NCBI GenBank assembly: GCA_025345505.1
Contig: JANVCC010000076.1
Location: 6,807,577 to 6,871,576, forward strand
Origin: Todiramphus chloris collaris
Taxonomy: Eukaryota; Chordata; Aves; Coraciiformes; Alcedinidae
Direction of reading: 5' to 3'
Length of the DNA: 64,000 nt
A program made the translations under genes and the position numbers. Positions 12,001 to 26,500 of this stretch are shown here, piece by piece (the stretch's first letter is position 1; every line of letters begins with the position of its first letter). Below the pieces are notes generated by a model. It worked only from the letters and a program-made list of their open reading frames with translations, was not told the origin of the DNA and did no database searches.

Positions 12001-12230
12001 GCACCAGCTCTAATTAAACTTAGTGGAAATAAATCCCTTAAGTTTAAATAGGCTTATGACCTTTTCAGCCAACATGGCAATCAGTGCTGTTGTTATTGTA
12101 GTGTAACAGAACTGACCTGTCATATTTTCCTTGGAGGGAATGGCTCAGAAAATCTTTCAATTCATGGTTGACTGGGACATTGAAATTATAGAGAAAATTA
12201 AAAATGATCACTAGTTGCAGGCAAAGGTAA
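9001..12230. other. AT-rich non-coding DNA
   Basis: No supported gene. A/C-rich low complexity (AAAC repeated) lies near 10217-10255, and a T/G-rich tract near 11013-11055. Short open frames at 9056-9339, 10457-10804 and 10944-11203 have no recognisable domains. Confidence 0.6.
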
Positions 12231-12234
12231 AAAA

Positions 12235-12724
12235 GTTCCTCCTGTGTCCAGTTTTGGGCACTGCAATATAAGAAGTACATTGAGGTGCTGGAGCCGCTCC
12301 AGAGAAGGGCAACAAGGCTGGTGAGAGGTCTGGAAAACATGTCTTATGGGTAACTGGGGTTGCTTAGCCTAGGGAAGAGGGGACCTTATTGCTTTCTACA
12401 GCTACCTAAGGAGATTGTAGTGAGGCTGATGCCAGTCTCTTCTCCCAAATTACTAATGTTAGGACAAGAGGAAATGGCCTCAAGTTGTGTCAGGGAAGGT
12501 TTAGATTGGATATTAGAAAGAAAATCTTTACTGAAAGAGTGGTTGGGCAATGGAACCAAGCTGCCCAGGGAGGTGGTGGAGTAACTATCCCTGAAGATGT
12601 TTAAAAAATGAGCAGATGTAGCACTTGAGGCTATGGTCTAGAGGTTAGGGAGATGTTGGGATGGAGGTTGGACTTGATCCTAGAGGTCCTTTCCAACCAT
12701 AATAATTCTATGATTCTATGATTT
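12235..12724 (+). mobile_element. CR1 LINE, 5'-truncated 3' end
   Basis: The sequence follows the end of CR1 ORF2: CAGTTTTGGGCACTGCAATA, GAGCCGCTCCAGAGAAGGGC, GGACAAGAGGAAATGGCCTC, TTTAGATTGGATATTAG and GCTGCCCAGGGAGGTGGTGG. The 3' part has GGTTGGACTTGATCCTAGAG and ends in the octamer tail ATTCTATGATTCTATGAT. The ORF2 frame is broken by stops and indels (for example TAACTGGGG at 12352), so this copy is long dead. Open frames 12065-12340 and 12360-12584 are fragments of it or of its antisense strand. Confidence 0.93.
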
Positions 12725-13598
12725 TATCTCCTTCAATTGCATCTAGAAACCAGATAGAAGTCTATTATTATAGCTATTTTCTAGTAGCTTGAAAGAGTGA
12801 GTCTTTACTTTTGTAATTTTCTGGGTTTTAAAGGTTTTTTATTTTGTTCTTGTTTTGGTTTGGGATTTTTGTTTGTTTGGTTTTGGGGTTTTTTTCCTGT
12901 ATTTATTTGGGTTTTCCATGCCATTAATCAGTCTAAGTATTTGGGAAAGGTGGAGAATTCTAGGGCTTAGTAATCACTTTTCACTGTCCTCTATAGCTAA
13001 GGTTCCCTTAAGAAGCCCAAGTCACTAATTAATGTTTTGTACTACATTTTCAAAGTAATTAGCTTCTTTGGAGTCCTAAATTTTTTTTTTATGCCAAACC
13101 TGTGATGTCTTCTATAGATACAACATTCACAAAATGTTTAAGGGTTATGTATTTTAAAATTTCCTCCATATCAGCACATTAATACTGAACAGTGTTCATC
13201 ATTTCTATTCACTTGGCAAACCAGATCTACTTTTCTTGTGTTTCTATATTTTAATGTATTTTTTTCAAGCTCAGTGTAGTTAATATATTAGAAATCCTGG
13301 GTAAAATCCTCTCTTGCTTCAACTTCCTTTAGCTTCCACTGTGTCTACAAGGGGTCTTAAAGGTACATTAAATATTTAGACTAGGATCGTCTTTCAGTGT
13401 GGAATAATATATTTGAAGTGCTTACACTGTATCTGTTGTTCAAGGGTATGCATTTCAAATAATGATTCACATCTCTTGGGATGGTGATGTCATTCTGGAA
13501 ATGTCTCAAAAGTAACCTCTTTCACCATCTACTCCTTTATACTATGCCTTTGTCTTAAAATTTATTTGGGCAATGCCCTTAATAATATTATTTAATAT
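12725..13598. other. non-coding DNA with T/G-rich low-complexity tract
   Basis: A strongly T/G-biased tract occupies about 12830-12900 (GTTTGTTTGGTTTTGGGG and similar). The rest is AT-rich, with no gene seen. Confidence 0.55.
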
Positions 13599-13698
13599 TT
13601 GGTCAGCCCTGACATGGTCAGGCAGTGGAAATACTTCAGTTGGACAGGCAGTTGGACTAAATGATCATTTCAGGTCTCTTCTAACTGAATTATTCTAT
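13599..13698 (+). mobile_element. old CR1 LINE 3' tail fragment
   Basis: Only the CR1 3' UTR is left: GGCAGTTGGACTAAATGATC, then TTCAGGTCTCTTCTAACTGA and a single ATTCTAT at the end. This matches the 'ttggactagatgatct ... ggtcccttccaac' signature with heavy divergence. Confidence 0.75.
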
Positions 13699-16600
13699 TT
13701 TTTATATCAAAAATAATGAAAAGAGAAATTGTCATTCATTATTTTAAAGTGAAAACTGAAACCTTTTCAGCAAGTGAAAATTATTTAAATTTGTTCTGAT
13801 TTAGCTTGTATGGAAAATTATACTTTTCTTTGGATTTGTCTGAAGATCTATCCTTACCCTTATAAGTGTATATCTATATATATATATGAAGCAGATGGTA
13901 AATTCTGCATATAGATCTGTATGCATTTCTATGAACATCCATGTATATGACCACTGTCATTTTTTTTCCTGAAGGAGACACAATTATCTGTAAAAATTTG
14001 ATATTAATTTATTACAGCATTCAGTAAAAACTGAGTCTGTGAGAAATCTCATTTCTAATGCCTCATTGTCCTGTCTTGAAGTTTTTGAGTAGGATGGAAA
14101 AGAGGAGTCAGTCATATTTCATATTAATTATAAGTAGCTCACAATTAATTCAAATATTACCTTGTCTCTGATAATAACTAAGTCTGTTTTGTGAAAGATA
14201 TAGATTCACTGTAAGACTTTCGACACTGTGCTAGTTTGTGTTCATGCTTACAGTAGTCATAAGGTGACCCCTCTAGGAACAGAAAAAATTCAGACATACT
14301 TAAATTCACCTAGTGTATATTCCCAAGCGTGAGACTGTGTGTCAAAGTGTTAGGGCAGTTAATTTATTTAAAATGAAATGCTCTGGTTATTGATACTTTG
14401 ATGGCATATATGTCCTAAAAAAAAAATAAAATCTGAGTCATTCAAAGTTTAGGTGAATGTGAACAAGTATCAGTATTCAATGATTTATACAAAAACCTCT
14501 AGACAAATGTCTAGCATGTATACATTTACCATAAACATTCTGTTAAAAAACCAATACAGTACACAAAGGTTTATATTAAAGGTTTATATTTGGAAGTCTC
14601 AATGTAAATTTTCTTCTACAGAGACCTTAAGTCAGATACAATTTTATTTCTCACTTTGAAAGAAATGTAGATGATTTCAGAATTGGTTTTGGGTAACAAC
14701 AATTGGTTTTGGGTAACAGCAGTCACTGTTTTGTTACTGCTTGTGCTGCTAAACAGACTGAATGCCTGAGTTTAGTCTGTTATTTGTACATGTCTCATCT
14801 CCTGAAGCCCTATAAGGCTTTCTGCATATTTGGTTTTAAATACCCATCATTTAGAAAATATATGAAACAGAATACAAAAGGAGTATTAATATTTTAGGGA
14901 AACAAGTTCTACAGCTAAATTCAACAGATGAAATTTCACATCAGCGGTCTGTAGGAACAGTCTAGCATATGGTTCTATATGAAGAGAACTACATAACATT
15001 CATCGGTTTTAAGAGGTCAGGAAGGGAAATTAAATGTTGAGCACTTATAAATGAGGTTGACCAGCTCAGCTCCTGTTTAGGCATTTAGTCAGTTTTCTCT
15101 AAGTATTAGCTAATGTAAAAAAGTAATGAATTTAAACACATTAGCCTTTGCAAAAATATCTATGATTTTAGAAAGAGTTTTATAGTATATGCCCATTTGC
15201 CTTCAGAATTTTAAAAAGGACTTTACTGGCCTGGGCATTTATCCACTTATTCCCAGTGGAATGTGTGAGAGAGGCAGTGGAAAATTGGTGCCATGAAATA
15301 AGTATTTATTTCTTTGGATTTACTTAGGACAGAATAAATTACATGAGGTAATGAGGGAAAAGAAAGAAAACCTTAGCAAAGCACAAGCAAGACAGGGATG
15401 TGTGTGACAGATAAGGGCAAGATTATAGCAAACAACCAAACACTGCAGAGTAGACAAAATTACAGACAATTCTCTGCAGAGCTGAAATCCCTTGAACTAG
15501 CCATTGTGGCATATTCTTTTTTGCCTTTCAGATTGAGCATCTAACTGTATTGTTGTACTGCTTTTTATTTTTCCTTTTTTTTTCTATTCCATAATTTGTT
15601 TAGCGTCTTGTGTGAAATAAAATAAACCTTCCCATCTATGTTTCTTGGGAAAAAAAAATATTCCCCAGAATTTTAAAATCGAAGACCACACTGTTACTTA
15701 TAAATGAAGCTAATAGTTTTGTGCTTGGGACTTAAATGATAAGGTATTGCAAAGACTATTATGTGTCTCAGAGTATTAGGATCACACTGCACATTTTTAC
15801 CCTTGAGGTATTAGAGTTTTAAAATATTTTACCCCATAAATCAGAAACTGTGTTCAAATTTCTGCACATACTGAACATATTCATTATCATATTATTCCGC
15901 TTTACACATAATTCTTCTGCACAATGTGCAGAGTTGCTGGAAACAAACAAACTGCTGATGTCTGCCTTTTCTATATAATCACTTTCTCAATCCTCTTGCT
16001 ACTACTTTATTTTGTCTTTTTCCAGGCTCAAGACTTATGGTTGGTGTATTAATACACCTGTTTCATCTTTTACAACACTTCTAAAATTAAGAAAACAATA
16101 TTATTTTAGTTTTCTCTGCCCTTCATTTCTAGAAAGGGCACAGGACAATCTGTTCTACTGCCACTCAAAATGCTAAACTAGCCCATACTTGTATTAGATG
16201 TGATCAGAGATACATAGCAGAGATAATTGAGAAATATGCTTCTACACTTTGCTTTTGTAAGTAAATATCTTTTCATAGAAGAGGTAACAATCTAAGTAAG
16301 TGAATACATGAGATGCTGCCAAGGCAGTTGTATCTTGTCTCTGCATAATAAAGATCTCTTTATTGATGAATGAAAACCTATCCTTTCTGAATCATTGTTA
16401 TTATTGAAGTATATATTTTGAGATCAGTTTCTAAGCAATTTAATATGTGGATTCAAACTGGTAGGATTGATTATTTTTATGAAACCTTTTTGTTTAGAGT
16501 TTTTCCTTGTGTGTGGAAAAAATAAGTGCTGTAAATAGAGGAAGAAAACATCATGAAGTTCCTTAATGAATGTAGTGTGTATTTCATGGAAATAGAAAAG

Positions 16601-19600
16601 CACAGCAGTACAAGTGCTCAAGTAAGTGAGTGAAATACTACACTGATGGCACTTGCACTTTAGTTTTAGTTACTTGGGTTTATAAACCCTGTGCAAACAA
16701 ATTATTATATTAAAAAATATGATGCAGTTTAAGTGTTTTCTAAGTTTCTGATTTTTAGGTTTTTATTGACTCATGATTGATATTGCTTCATTGTGACCAA
16801 TTCTGAGGCCTCAATAGCACTTCAGCATGAGCTAACTGTTCCCAGTGCCCATAATGGAAGCATACTAACAACTGGACCCTCTTTCTTCCTTTCAGTAAAT
16901 CGGGACTAATATTAAAGAAACCCTAAGTGTTTAATATTGAAGGAAACCTGTTATATTTAAATATTAAATTGTTAATATGTCTTATTAGGATTCAAATGAT
17001 CACACACTCTCATTGCTGTTAGGCCTTGTGTCCTGTGACAGAACAGCTATCATGGTCATCAGGTCACGGATGGTCTTGAGAAATGAAAACAGACATGAAA
17101 CTAAGGAACTTTTCTAAATATCAATCAGAGCAGATTAAGGTCATTGTGTTGCCACTTCTGGTTTTATTATTGGATGATACTTTCATCAGTGAAATTATTT
17201 TTTTCCCCTTGTTAAGATTCAGGACAGTTTGTGGCTTAGCGTATCTGAAAACAATTTTTTATTTCTATCCTGAATGCGTTCTGTCCTGTGACACTTAAGT
17301 TTAGTGGTACAACTTTACTGAATATGAATAACTCAGATTTTTCTGGCTATGATGTAATTCAGGAATGGTACACTTACGTGATTAGTATGTGTAATAAGAA
17401 CATATCTAGACAAGTAATGTTGTTACTAGTGCTTCAAAGGGACCTGTGTAAATGGAAAATAGACAAATCTCTCTTTAAAGCTGGGGATTTATATATCATT
17501 GATAGTGCCTGAATTAAATTCCTATAGATCTTGACTTTCTGAAGGGATTCCACATAGTTGCTGGCTGCCCAGTCAGAAGCCATGCTATAGCATGAGAGTG
17601 GTGAGAGCAATGAACAGAGCCAAAACTGCTCTTCTGGACAGAGTATCTCTCATTTGCATGTGGCTTTTTGAGTTGGGGTGTGTGGGAAATAATATATATA
17701 TATATTCTCATCAAAACTCTGTCTCTGTTCATTCATAAGATACACTCATGCATTCTAAGCCAGCTCCGAGACAGGACAATTCCGTTGAACAAATCCCGCT
17801 GTTTCCAGCCATCAATAAGAGGAAGCAAATCTTATGTTTAAAATCAGTGCTGTCTTTGGAAAACCTGATAAATAAAGTTGAAACAGATTAGAAGAAAATA
17901 ATAAAACCCTTCAGTTGTCAGGAAAAGTTAAGCAGTTTGACAGTGAGGTTTTTATGGCCAGGTGGGTAGCTGGCTTTCAAACTCTACTGACATATATTAT
18001 TAATTATCTGGAAACTTAACCATAATGCCTCAAGAGAAAGATCGCAACTGTGAATGTTTTCATAAACATTGAAAAATTGCCTTTTGTTGGCTCAGTAGCT
18101 TCATTAAGCTGGGTATGGTGAAACTAGAGTTGCTTGCTTACCCATTTACTAACAAATGTATCAATTTAATAGTTGGGATGCTTTTCCATAAGTAAAAGGC
18201 AGCACACTTAAATAACTCATTTACATACTTTTTAAATCTTGATTCTGCTAAACCCATAATCAGTCTGTTATAAAACCTGCTCTGAGCCCCAAATAACATT
18301 AAGGAGTTTGTCATAGGAGAGACATATGTCATGAGCTCTATACATGGTAGTATTTCTAATGAACATTGGTGATGAATATGTAGACATCATCATCACTCTA
18401 CTAAAAAATAATGTAGAGCAGTATTTATGATTACTCAGAAATTTAAAGACAATTTGAGGATTTTTGTTTTTTCTTCTTTGCTTTTGGGAAATGTGAATTT
18501 TGGGGCATTTTATAATTTTTTCCTTTAAAAAAAAAAAAAAAAAGATTTAATAACTAAGTGAAATAGGTGGATAGCATAGTCTTCTCTTCTCCCCTCTACA
18601 CCACCCTGGCACCCTCAGAAAAACCCTAGAATCTGTCCGTGAGTATTGACCATGTTTGTCAGAGATAGGAGTCAAAATTTATAATCCTGCAAATACAGTG
18701 AAGCTGATAGTTGGGTAGAAGATAGGCATGATGTCCAGTTCATCATTTCATACATAATTATTAAGTTTGCTAGAGCATATACTTCATACTTGATTATCAG
18801 CATGAATATGTTTGATAAGGCAAGAGATGAGGAAAGACTCAAAGTGTGTATAGGAGTGAACAGGAGGGAAATGACTCGAAGAACATAAGGACACAAACCT
18901 ACAGAAAACAGTCTTGTTCATTCTGTTAATGCAGAATAACTTCTGTGTCTATTTTTTTATCAATGAAGTATGAATAACCTTTTAAAAAATATATTCACAA
19001 ATGCCAGAGATGAACCAAGTATGCACAATGCTGCCTCTAGTAGAAGGTATCATAGGCGAGATTTATCTAATTTTGAGTCCAAGGTTCTTTCAACAATATG
19101 TTACTATGTATAAAACATTTTAATATCAATAAATGGATCAAAGTTGACAATTTTTCATAATATACAGATATTTTGAGGCAGTTTTAAATAGCTTTTTTAA
19201 TAGTGCATCTTGTGTGCATACACTTATTACTTAATAGAAAAAAGTTCTTGTCTCAGGGCATTTCCTCAGGTTTCCAACTTCTTTCTTGTGAATTCAGAAA
19301 GATGGTGGGTTTTTGGTTTTGTTTTGGTTTTGGGTTTTGTGTTGTTTTTTTTTTTTTTTTTTCTGTAAAGGTCCCTATTCAAAATGAGAACTTGTGCTAC
19401 TGAGAAGACTATACATATCCAACATCTTATTAAAAATTCTAGACTTTGTGTGTTTTACCTGTGGGATGCAAGTGTTTTCATTTTTGTTAAAATATTCATG
19501 AGTGTTACTGCATAAATGCCTTCCTCCATATTTAACAATGTAATAAATCAAGGGAATATGGTTTTGTTTTTTGCTGAGTATAAAGTGAATTTGACCTCAT

Positions 19601-20370
19601 GGTAAGGTAGCTTATAAAATAGTTTGTATTGATCTGCGTTAATTTTCACTTCTCTATTCTTCCTATGCAAGTCAAGTGAATCTCAGGCAAGTGAATGTAG
19701 AAGGGTCTCAATCATAGAGTGTTTGCTTCCCATTTACACTTGCTTTACACTTATCTTAGTAGAGCTACAATATTGGAAAAAGAGATTAGGACAAAGTAGC
19801 AATGGAGCTGGAGAAATAGAAGAATTTAATGACATAAAACAATTCCTCCTCCTCCTTTAGTCTCTGTCTTCTAGCCTCTAGGAGGCTTTCCTTCTTTAAT
19901 ATTACTGTCAGATCCCTCTTCCATTTGAGCAAAAAGGTAGTAAATTGACCTTTACACAGGATGACTCTAAATAGAGCCACTTATTTTGTCCTGTAGTACA
20001 TTACAGGTGTTCTGAATAGCTTATGCACCTTCAAATGTAGTGAGGATCTTTGATGCTTGCCTAGAATTTTCTAGCTATTGGCAGAAGCCACATATTGGCC
20101 TTTGTTTTGAACAATAAGTCATGTTCCAGAGTATTTTCCTCTCAGGCACTACCAGAGCCTTTTGCTGTATACAAGTGTATGACACATGACCATCCACCCT
20201 TATATCTATCCCACCGCCCTCTGTCTTGCTGAGAATTGGGATAAGGTTTTGCATTGGCTTTCTAGCTCCTGTGAGAGGAAACTAAATATTTCTTTAGACA
20301 TATGTTACAGGCAGAGGTTTGATCTACTATGAGTGATGAGAATTTCGCCAGTGGTTATTTAAAAGTGGAG
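13699..20370. other. long AT-rich non-coding stretch
   Basis: I see no gene. Minor items: an AT microsatellite at about 13869-13887, a 20-bp tandem duplication at 14681-14720 (AATTGGTTTTGGGTAACARC twice), a 13-bp duplication near 14565-14590, an (AT)n run at about 17691-17706, 17 A at 18527-18543, and a T/G-rich tract ending in 18 T at 19305-19362. All open frames are short and lack domains. Confidence 0.6.
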
Positions 20371-20371
20371 G

Positions 20372-20530
20372 AGAAGGATTGTTTTCCTGTCAGTGAGGTT
20401 GTGGATGCTCTGTCACTGGAAGTGTTCAAGGCCAGGTTAAACAGGGATTTGAGGTCTCCCTTCCCAGGGCAGGTGAGTTGGAAATAGATGATCTTTAAGG
20501 TCCCTTCCAACCCAAACCATTCTATAAAAG
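20372..20530 (+). mobile_element. CR1 LINE 3' tail fragment
   Basis: This is recognisable as the ORF2 end plus 3' UTR of an older CR1: GAAGTGTTCAAGGCCAGGTT, then GATGATCTTTAAGGTCCCTT and CCAACCCAAACCATTCTATA. The octamer tail is a single unit. The upstream part is lost by 5' truncation. Confidence 0.85.
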
Positions 20531-23500
20531 AAAATCTAGGAACAAAAGACTAGGAAAACTGAAGAATAAAATCCCAAAAATTGCAATCTAAACCCAAAGC
20601 CTTTTTATTTCCATTTGATTTTATTATTACTAAGGAACAGTACAGCTATATCAAATCAGTTATGTTGTTTCATATTTTAGTTTTATTATTCCCATTCTTC
20701 TATGTAAGAAAGAGGAAAACTTTTTGGAAAGCAGAGCTATGCTGAAACAGCAAATCTTTCAATATTTTTCTGCTATTAATAACCCAGTTGTTCTAATGAG
20801 AATAGAAATATGCTCACTGGGTCTTGGGCTAATTCATAGCTTAATGCATGCATCAATTCTTAGATGGATGTGTAGTCCTATATTTAAAAAAAATACTTGA
20901 AAAAATGTCTTTACAAACATAATTATTTATGGAACTATTACAGTATTTTCTATTATTAATCTTGGTTTTTAATGTGGAAATGTTTTTGCAATGTAGAAAT
21001 AATAGTCAACACCTAATATTTCTTCTATGGTACTGTAATGAAAAGAAACAAGTCTGTTAAAAACATGTTAAACATACACCCAATATGCAAAACATGCCAA
21101 AGAAGTAAGTATACTGTTTTAACTATACATCTGAAGGACTATCTTCTTATTATTGTAAAAAAACCCCACAACAATGTATTTGAAGTGTATCCACTGAACT
21201 GAAAAACCGTGTATTTTGACACACTTTAGAGTGTAAATGCAATAAATATTTGCCAATCACTGAAGAAGATTTTAAGACTAGACCACAAAAATGACTCTTG
21301 AGAACAAAGGTATGATTAAAACACAGTAGGGGAAGCTGTTCCTCACAATGACCAAAGTTTTCTTTTCAACTAGTGGCAACTGATTAGTCTTATCTTTTCC
21401 AAGACTGAAAACAGGTTTGTAATTTTGTTACCTTTTGTTTCTGCTCTTATTGCATGCAGATGCCTCATATTTTCCTGAATAATGAAGCAAAAGCTAAGTC
21501 AATGATCTTCAAGATGTTACAGAGTTAATAAACAGATAAAAATCCACGTATGAAATGGCCAAATATTACAGAATTAATATCAATATATACAAGGGACTAA
21601 ATTCTATTAACTTTATAAAGAACGACATTCTATTAATGTCAACTGAAACCCTTGTTCCTCAACCCTGTTTTGGATCTACCTCAGAACAAATATGACCTAA
21701 AAGGTCATTTGCCTTATCAGATGAAATACAATTCTGGTAGAAATAAATTCTGAAAAAGGAATAATTAATTTGATTTTTTAAAAGAAGTTAATCTTGAAAT
21801 GCATAATTTCAGTTTTTCTATTCTATGCCTTTTTCTTTCTGTAGAAATAATCTAAAACTCATTCAAAAGTTGTAACAATCTTTTATCTTTATTTAATATA
21901 GATTGAGTTGAAAGAGATAAAGTGAACAATAGAATTGGTTTCTTAATGTATTCTTCTATGCTCCATAAAATTCAATGCTTTGAATTTCTGGGCTCAGATG
22001 GTATAATCTTATCCAGAGAAATTCTAAAAGTTAGTTACGTGCTGTTACACTTTTGAAATAAAAGAATTGGGGTATTTTCATTTTTTAATTTCTATTTTTT
22101 AATTTGATTAAATCTTTAATCTTGCAATATGAACAGTAAATAATAGCATTAAATCAACAGTGCAGATCACATGAATTCAAAGTATCACAGATTACTATTC
22201 TAAAATCCATTGTTGTCAATGCATAGATTTCAAAATTTATTAGTTTGAGAATTATGTCAACTGCTTCATAATTTCTCCCCACTGTTGAAATACACTGAAG
22301 TCTACATGTGTCCACTTTGGCTTTTATGCTATGAGCTTTGAGCCCAGATCCATTGCTTTAGAATCTATAGTTCAAGAATATTGTCTGTGGCAAGATAAAT
22401 GGAATTGGCTTTCCAGATCACGGAAGTAACTGATAAAAGGAATATTCAGTATGAACTTAACAGTTACATGTTTTAGAATACTATTTTATCTAAAGACTTT
22501 CTGGAAAGGTTTCTGCTGATTGTGTAGAAACATATCTGAAACAATATCTCTCTTTGAAATTACTATAACAATTTCACTTGCTATTTCAAATTTACATAAT
22601 ACTGAAAAATCTAACATCAATGTATCTGTCCTCTAAATTTCAGACTTTTGACCAAGGTGAAATAGAAAATGCAGCTTATCAAAACACAGGATAAAGCCTA
22701 TTTTTGCCTCTGGAACTAGTGAAAAATTAGATAACACATTAGCTATAGAAATCACAGGGGATTTATTAGAAAGTTAAATTTGTCCCTAGAGGTGTCATAA
22801 TTTGAAAGAATTAAAAAGGTATGTTAATGTAATCATTCTTTCTGTTGTTCATTGGTTCCAAGATATCTAGTCAGATTAAAGCTCCTAGTCCTAACCTAAA
22901 AGGCAGAAGGATAACATATCAAATTTATTTGAAAAGAGATTATCTTGGAGATATTCTTATTGGGTCTTGCAGCTAGCATGGCCAAAGTAAACTAGATTTT
23001 CATCAGAGGATTATATCAGAATGTTCTGTACTCTCATTAGTTTTGTAAATCATTGTAAAGTCCCAGTATTAAAAAAATAATTATAACTAGTTAATGGAAT
23101 AAGTGTAATAATTAGTAATTACGGGCATATACAGCATCTGTTCAGTATTTGTGAGTCAAATGCCCATGATGTAAATGGCATTGCAAATATGGGCAAAATG
23201 ATCTGAAGCTTTAATATTTTTGTGGAAGTGATTGACAAGATTGAAGACTATTGATCTCAAAAAGCAGATGAATAAGAACGAGCAGGATAAATGTACAATA
23301 ATAGTAGAGAGAGGTAGATTAAAAAAAAAAAAAAACTTACACAACAAATGAAAAAACAAACCCCAGAAAGACACAAAAGAAATTAAGGTGGCAATTATAA
23401 ATCCTGGTTAGATATGATCTGGTCCCAAGTCCTATGAAAGTCTTTGGTTATGTGATTACTGAAAATGAAATTTAACAAGATTTAAATAAACACGTGGCAC

Positions 23501-26500
23501 TTTGAAAGGATGTTTGGTACTATTGGGAGTTTATAGGCAGAAGTACATTTTCCTATTTAGCTTCCTCTACATTTTCTAAAAGAATACAATAATAAAGCCA
23601 ATGTAATAGATGGGCAATGGGTATAATTACAACATGAACAACAGAAACCTTCCAAACCAATATGTTGCCTCCATAAATGACTGCCAATAGATGATTTGGA
23701 GGAGATGCAAAAAACCTTATCTAATCAGCAGGAGTTAATATTGAGTAAAAAGTTTTAATATGCTTGTTGTATGTATATAAAATATTGGAACACGCATCTA
23801 TGAAACAAATAACAACTTTATCTCAAAATAACTAAAATGTGATTTAATGCATCCCACGAATCTTTTTTGTTTGGTTTGTTTTTTTACTTTTGTGAACAGA
23901 AGTAAGTTTAAACAAATAAAAACAGATACTCTGTTTCATATTTCAGCACTTGATTTAGTTCCATTTTGGTGCAAATAAAGAACATGCTAAAATGTATCCA
24001 AGAGAAATAAATTTCTGGTGCTGAGATGGCCTGCCTTCTGGGATGGCTAGGGCGGGTGAGAGTGGGCCAGTACTCTGGAGCCTGAAAGCTCTACCTCTTT
24101 TATTTCCAAATTGCCTAGTGCTTGGCTGCTGTGCTAAAAGGAAAATAGGTTTTTGGAATGCACTCTCCTCCCCCAGCACTTCACTGAGCTGGGAAAGATT
24201 CTGCTTCACATCAGCATATTCCACACACTAGCAAAGCTTCATTTCAGGTACCAGTATTTGTGACTCCATGTTCAGCATCTCCATATTAATGTGACTGATA
24301 GTCTTTAAGTGTCAGCAGATGGGCTTTTTCCTCACTGTTTTTTTCAATGAGAAATAGAATTTCTCATTGTGAATACAGCCATGGTAAAAGATTAAAATGT
24401 GCTATGGTTGTAAGAAATTGGATTAGTACAGATAAGCAGTGTTTTGGTTTTTTTTTTTTTTTCTGGTGCATGAGGCTATATATTGCCACCACTATCCTCA
24501 CTAGCATGTAGATTTCTTCTTTCAATTGATTGAGCTAACTGAAAGACAAACAACTACTTTCTTTGGGCTTTAAAATTATGGAGTATTTGATCTGAGGAAC
24601 AAATAATTGCTTTCAGACAGAAAATGTTGTCTGTCATCTATATTATGGCACGGGTTTATGACAGTCTGTTTAATTTGATTTATAATCAAGAAGTTTTTAT
24701 TACCTTCATGCTTGCTGCCTGTCACTTATGCTCCATCTTGGATTAAGACTAAAAGTGAAAGGGAATGATGCAATGAAAGGCTAAAACCTGAGGTAAATTG
24801 CATTACTTAGTTTCCATGGATAGAAAAAGAAAATGAATGTGCTGAGGAAAAGCAAATATATTAGTTTATTTATGGTGTTATTCACACATTTTAGTCAGTC
24901 CTAAATTAGCAACAATCAAAGAATAAGTCTAAGGTTACCAAAAATCTGTTAGATATTAAGAAAGAATAAAGTATAATTACCAGCAAAACCTAACATGTAT
25001 AAATGAGAAGTCATAGTGAAATTTCTTGGTGCTGTAATGAAAAGTAATACAACTGAGAATGCCATGTGGCTGTATTTGGTTTCTTACAGTACGTTCCTCA
25101 GCCTACAGCAACAAGCCAGGTGCAGCTGTATGGCATTCGATAACTGTTTCAAGTCTTTGAGATCAGATAATCTGCTATTAACTTACTCCTCCTCCTTATG
25201 CAACACTGGTGAGCTGACAGTTAACGCTCCTCTTATTCTCTGTATTGCAAGAGAAAATGAGTGCACTGGGATGCACTGCAAATAATGTAAGCTATGTATT
25301 AGGAGGTACAATGTCCAACAAATGTCACAGAGTGGGGATTTTTCTGAGCAGAATTTATAACACCTTGCAGCATGGTGACAATCAAACATTTTCAGTCCTT
25401 TAGAAAATAGCTTTGTGTTTTAAATGTATGAGGCAACACAGAAGTATAAATCCCACTGTGTTCTCTGTATGCTGACTTATTTTGGAAATAGGAAAATATA
25501 AGAGTGGTATGGAAAAAGATAGCAACAAAGTCACTATCTGTTGTAGGTCTGTATGCTCTTGCATGAATTTAAGCTTAAGCAAGATTTATATATCCAAGCA
25601 TTATAAATCAAAGAGGTACAAGAAAATCATGATTATGTTGATAAAAGTTGTATGCACATAGAACAGATGTATCAAAATATGTTCCTTTGTATAGATTACA
25701 GTGATTTGGTTTTTACTGGTTTGTAGGCAGAAGGGGATACTGATGCTCTTACAGAAAGACTGTAACTATGTATAAAAATCAGACTGCTCTGTAGTGTTTA
25801 TCCCCACTGGGACGAATTTCCATTTCTTGTGGGCAGCATATGTTGACATTCTTGTATTGATACCTTTTGGTGATTAAGTTGGGAAAAACAAGTGAGTAAC
25901 ATGCAGGTTGGCTTTGGAATCAGACAGATTCCTCTATGTCCACTATTTATTTTTTCCAGTACTTGTTTGTTGTGGTTTGTTTCTCTGGGGGGTTTTAGTT
26001 TGTCTGGGGATTTTTAGCTTGGGGGTTTGTTTTGTTTTGTTGGGTATTGTTTTGTTAATACCCATCATAATGAAGATTCATGGGAATTTTTACTTTATGA
26101 TTTTAAATCTGTATGCCTATTAATAAGCTGCTTAAAAGAATGGGTTGATTTTAAGGGGAGCTAAATACTCAAAAATAAAGCAAAATGAAGCAAATTGTCA
26201 TATCTGGGCTCTGCTGCTTTTTTACTTGGGTTCTGAAGTATTCAAATATGTTTTACTTAAGCTTTTATGAGGTAATACCTCTTGGCAAGTTTGATATCAA
26301 GTATAGGCACAAATCATGTGCCTAAAGACAAGTGATACTGTTGAAAGAAGGATGAATAGAAAGAATTGAAGTTGCAATAAGCTACATGACACAAGCTAGC
26401 TAACCAATATGGCTAAAATATCCCTTCTACTTCAAAGTGCTCACTCTGTCATGCATGGAAGCATTGTGAGACCAGAAAACAAATAACTCAAGGTCTACAA

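Noticed and set aside
18601..18641. 20-nt block between a pyrimidine-rich acceptor and GTGAGT
   Set aside because: Too short to evaluate; no neighbouring exon candidates.
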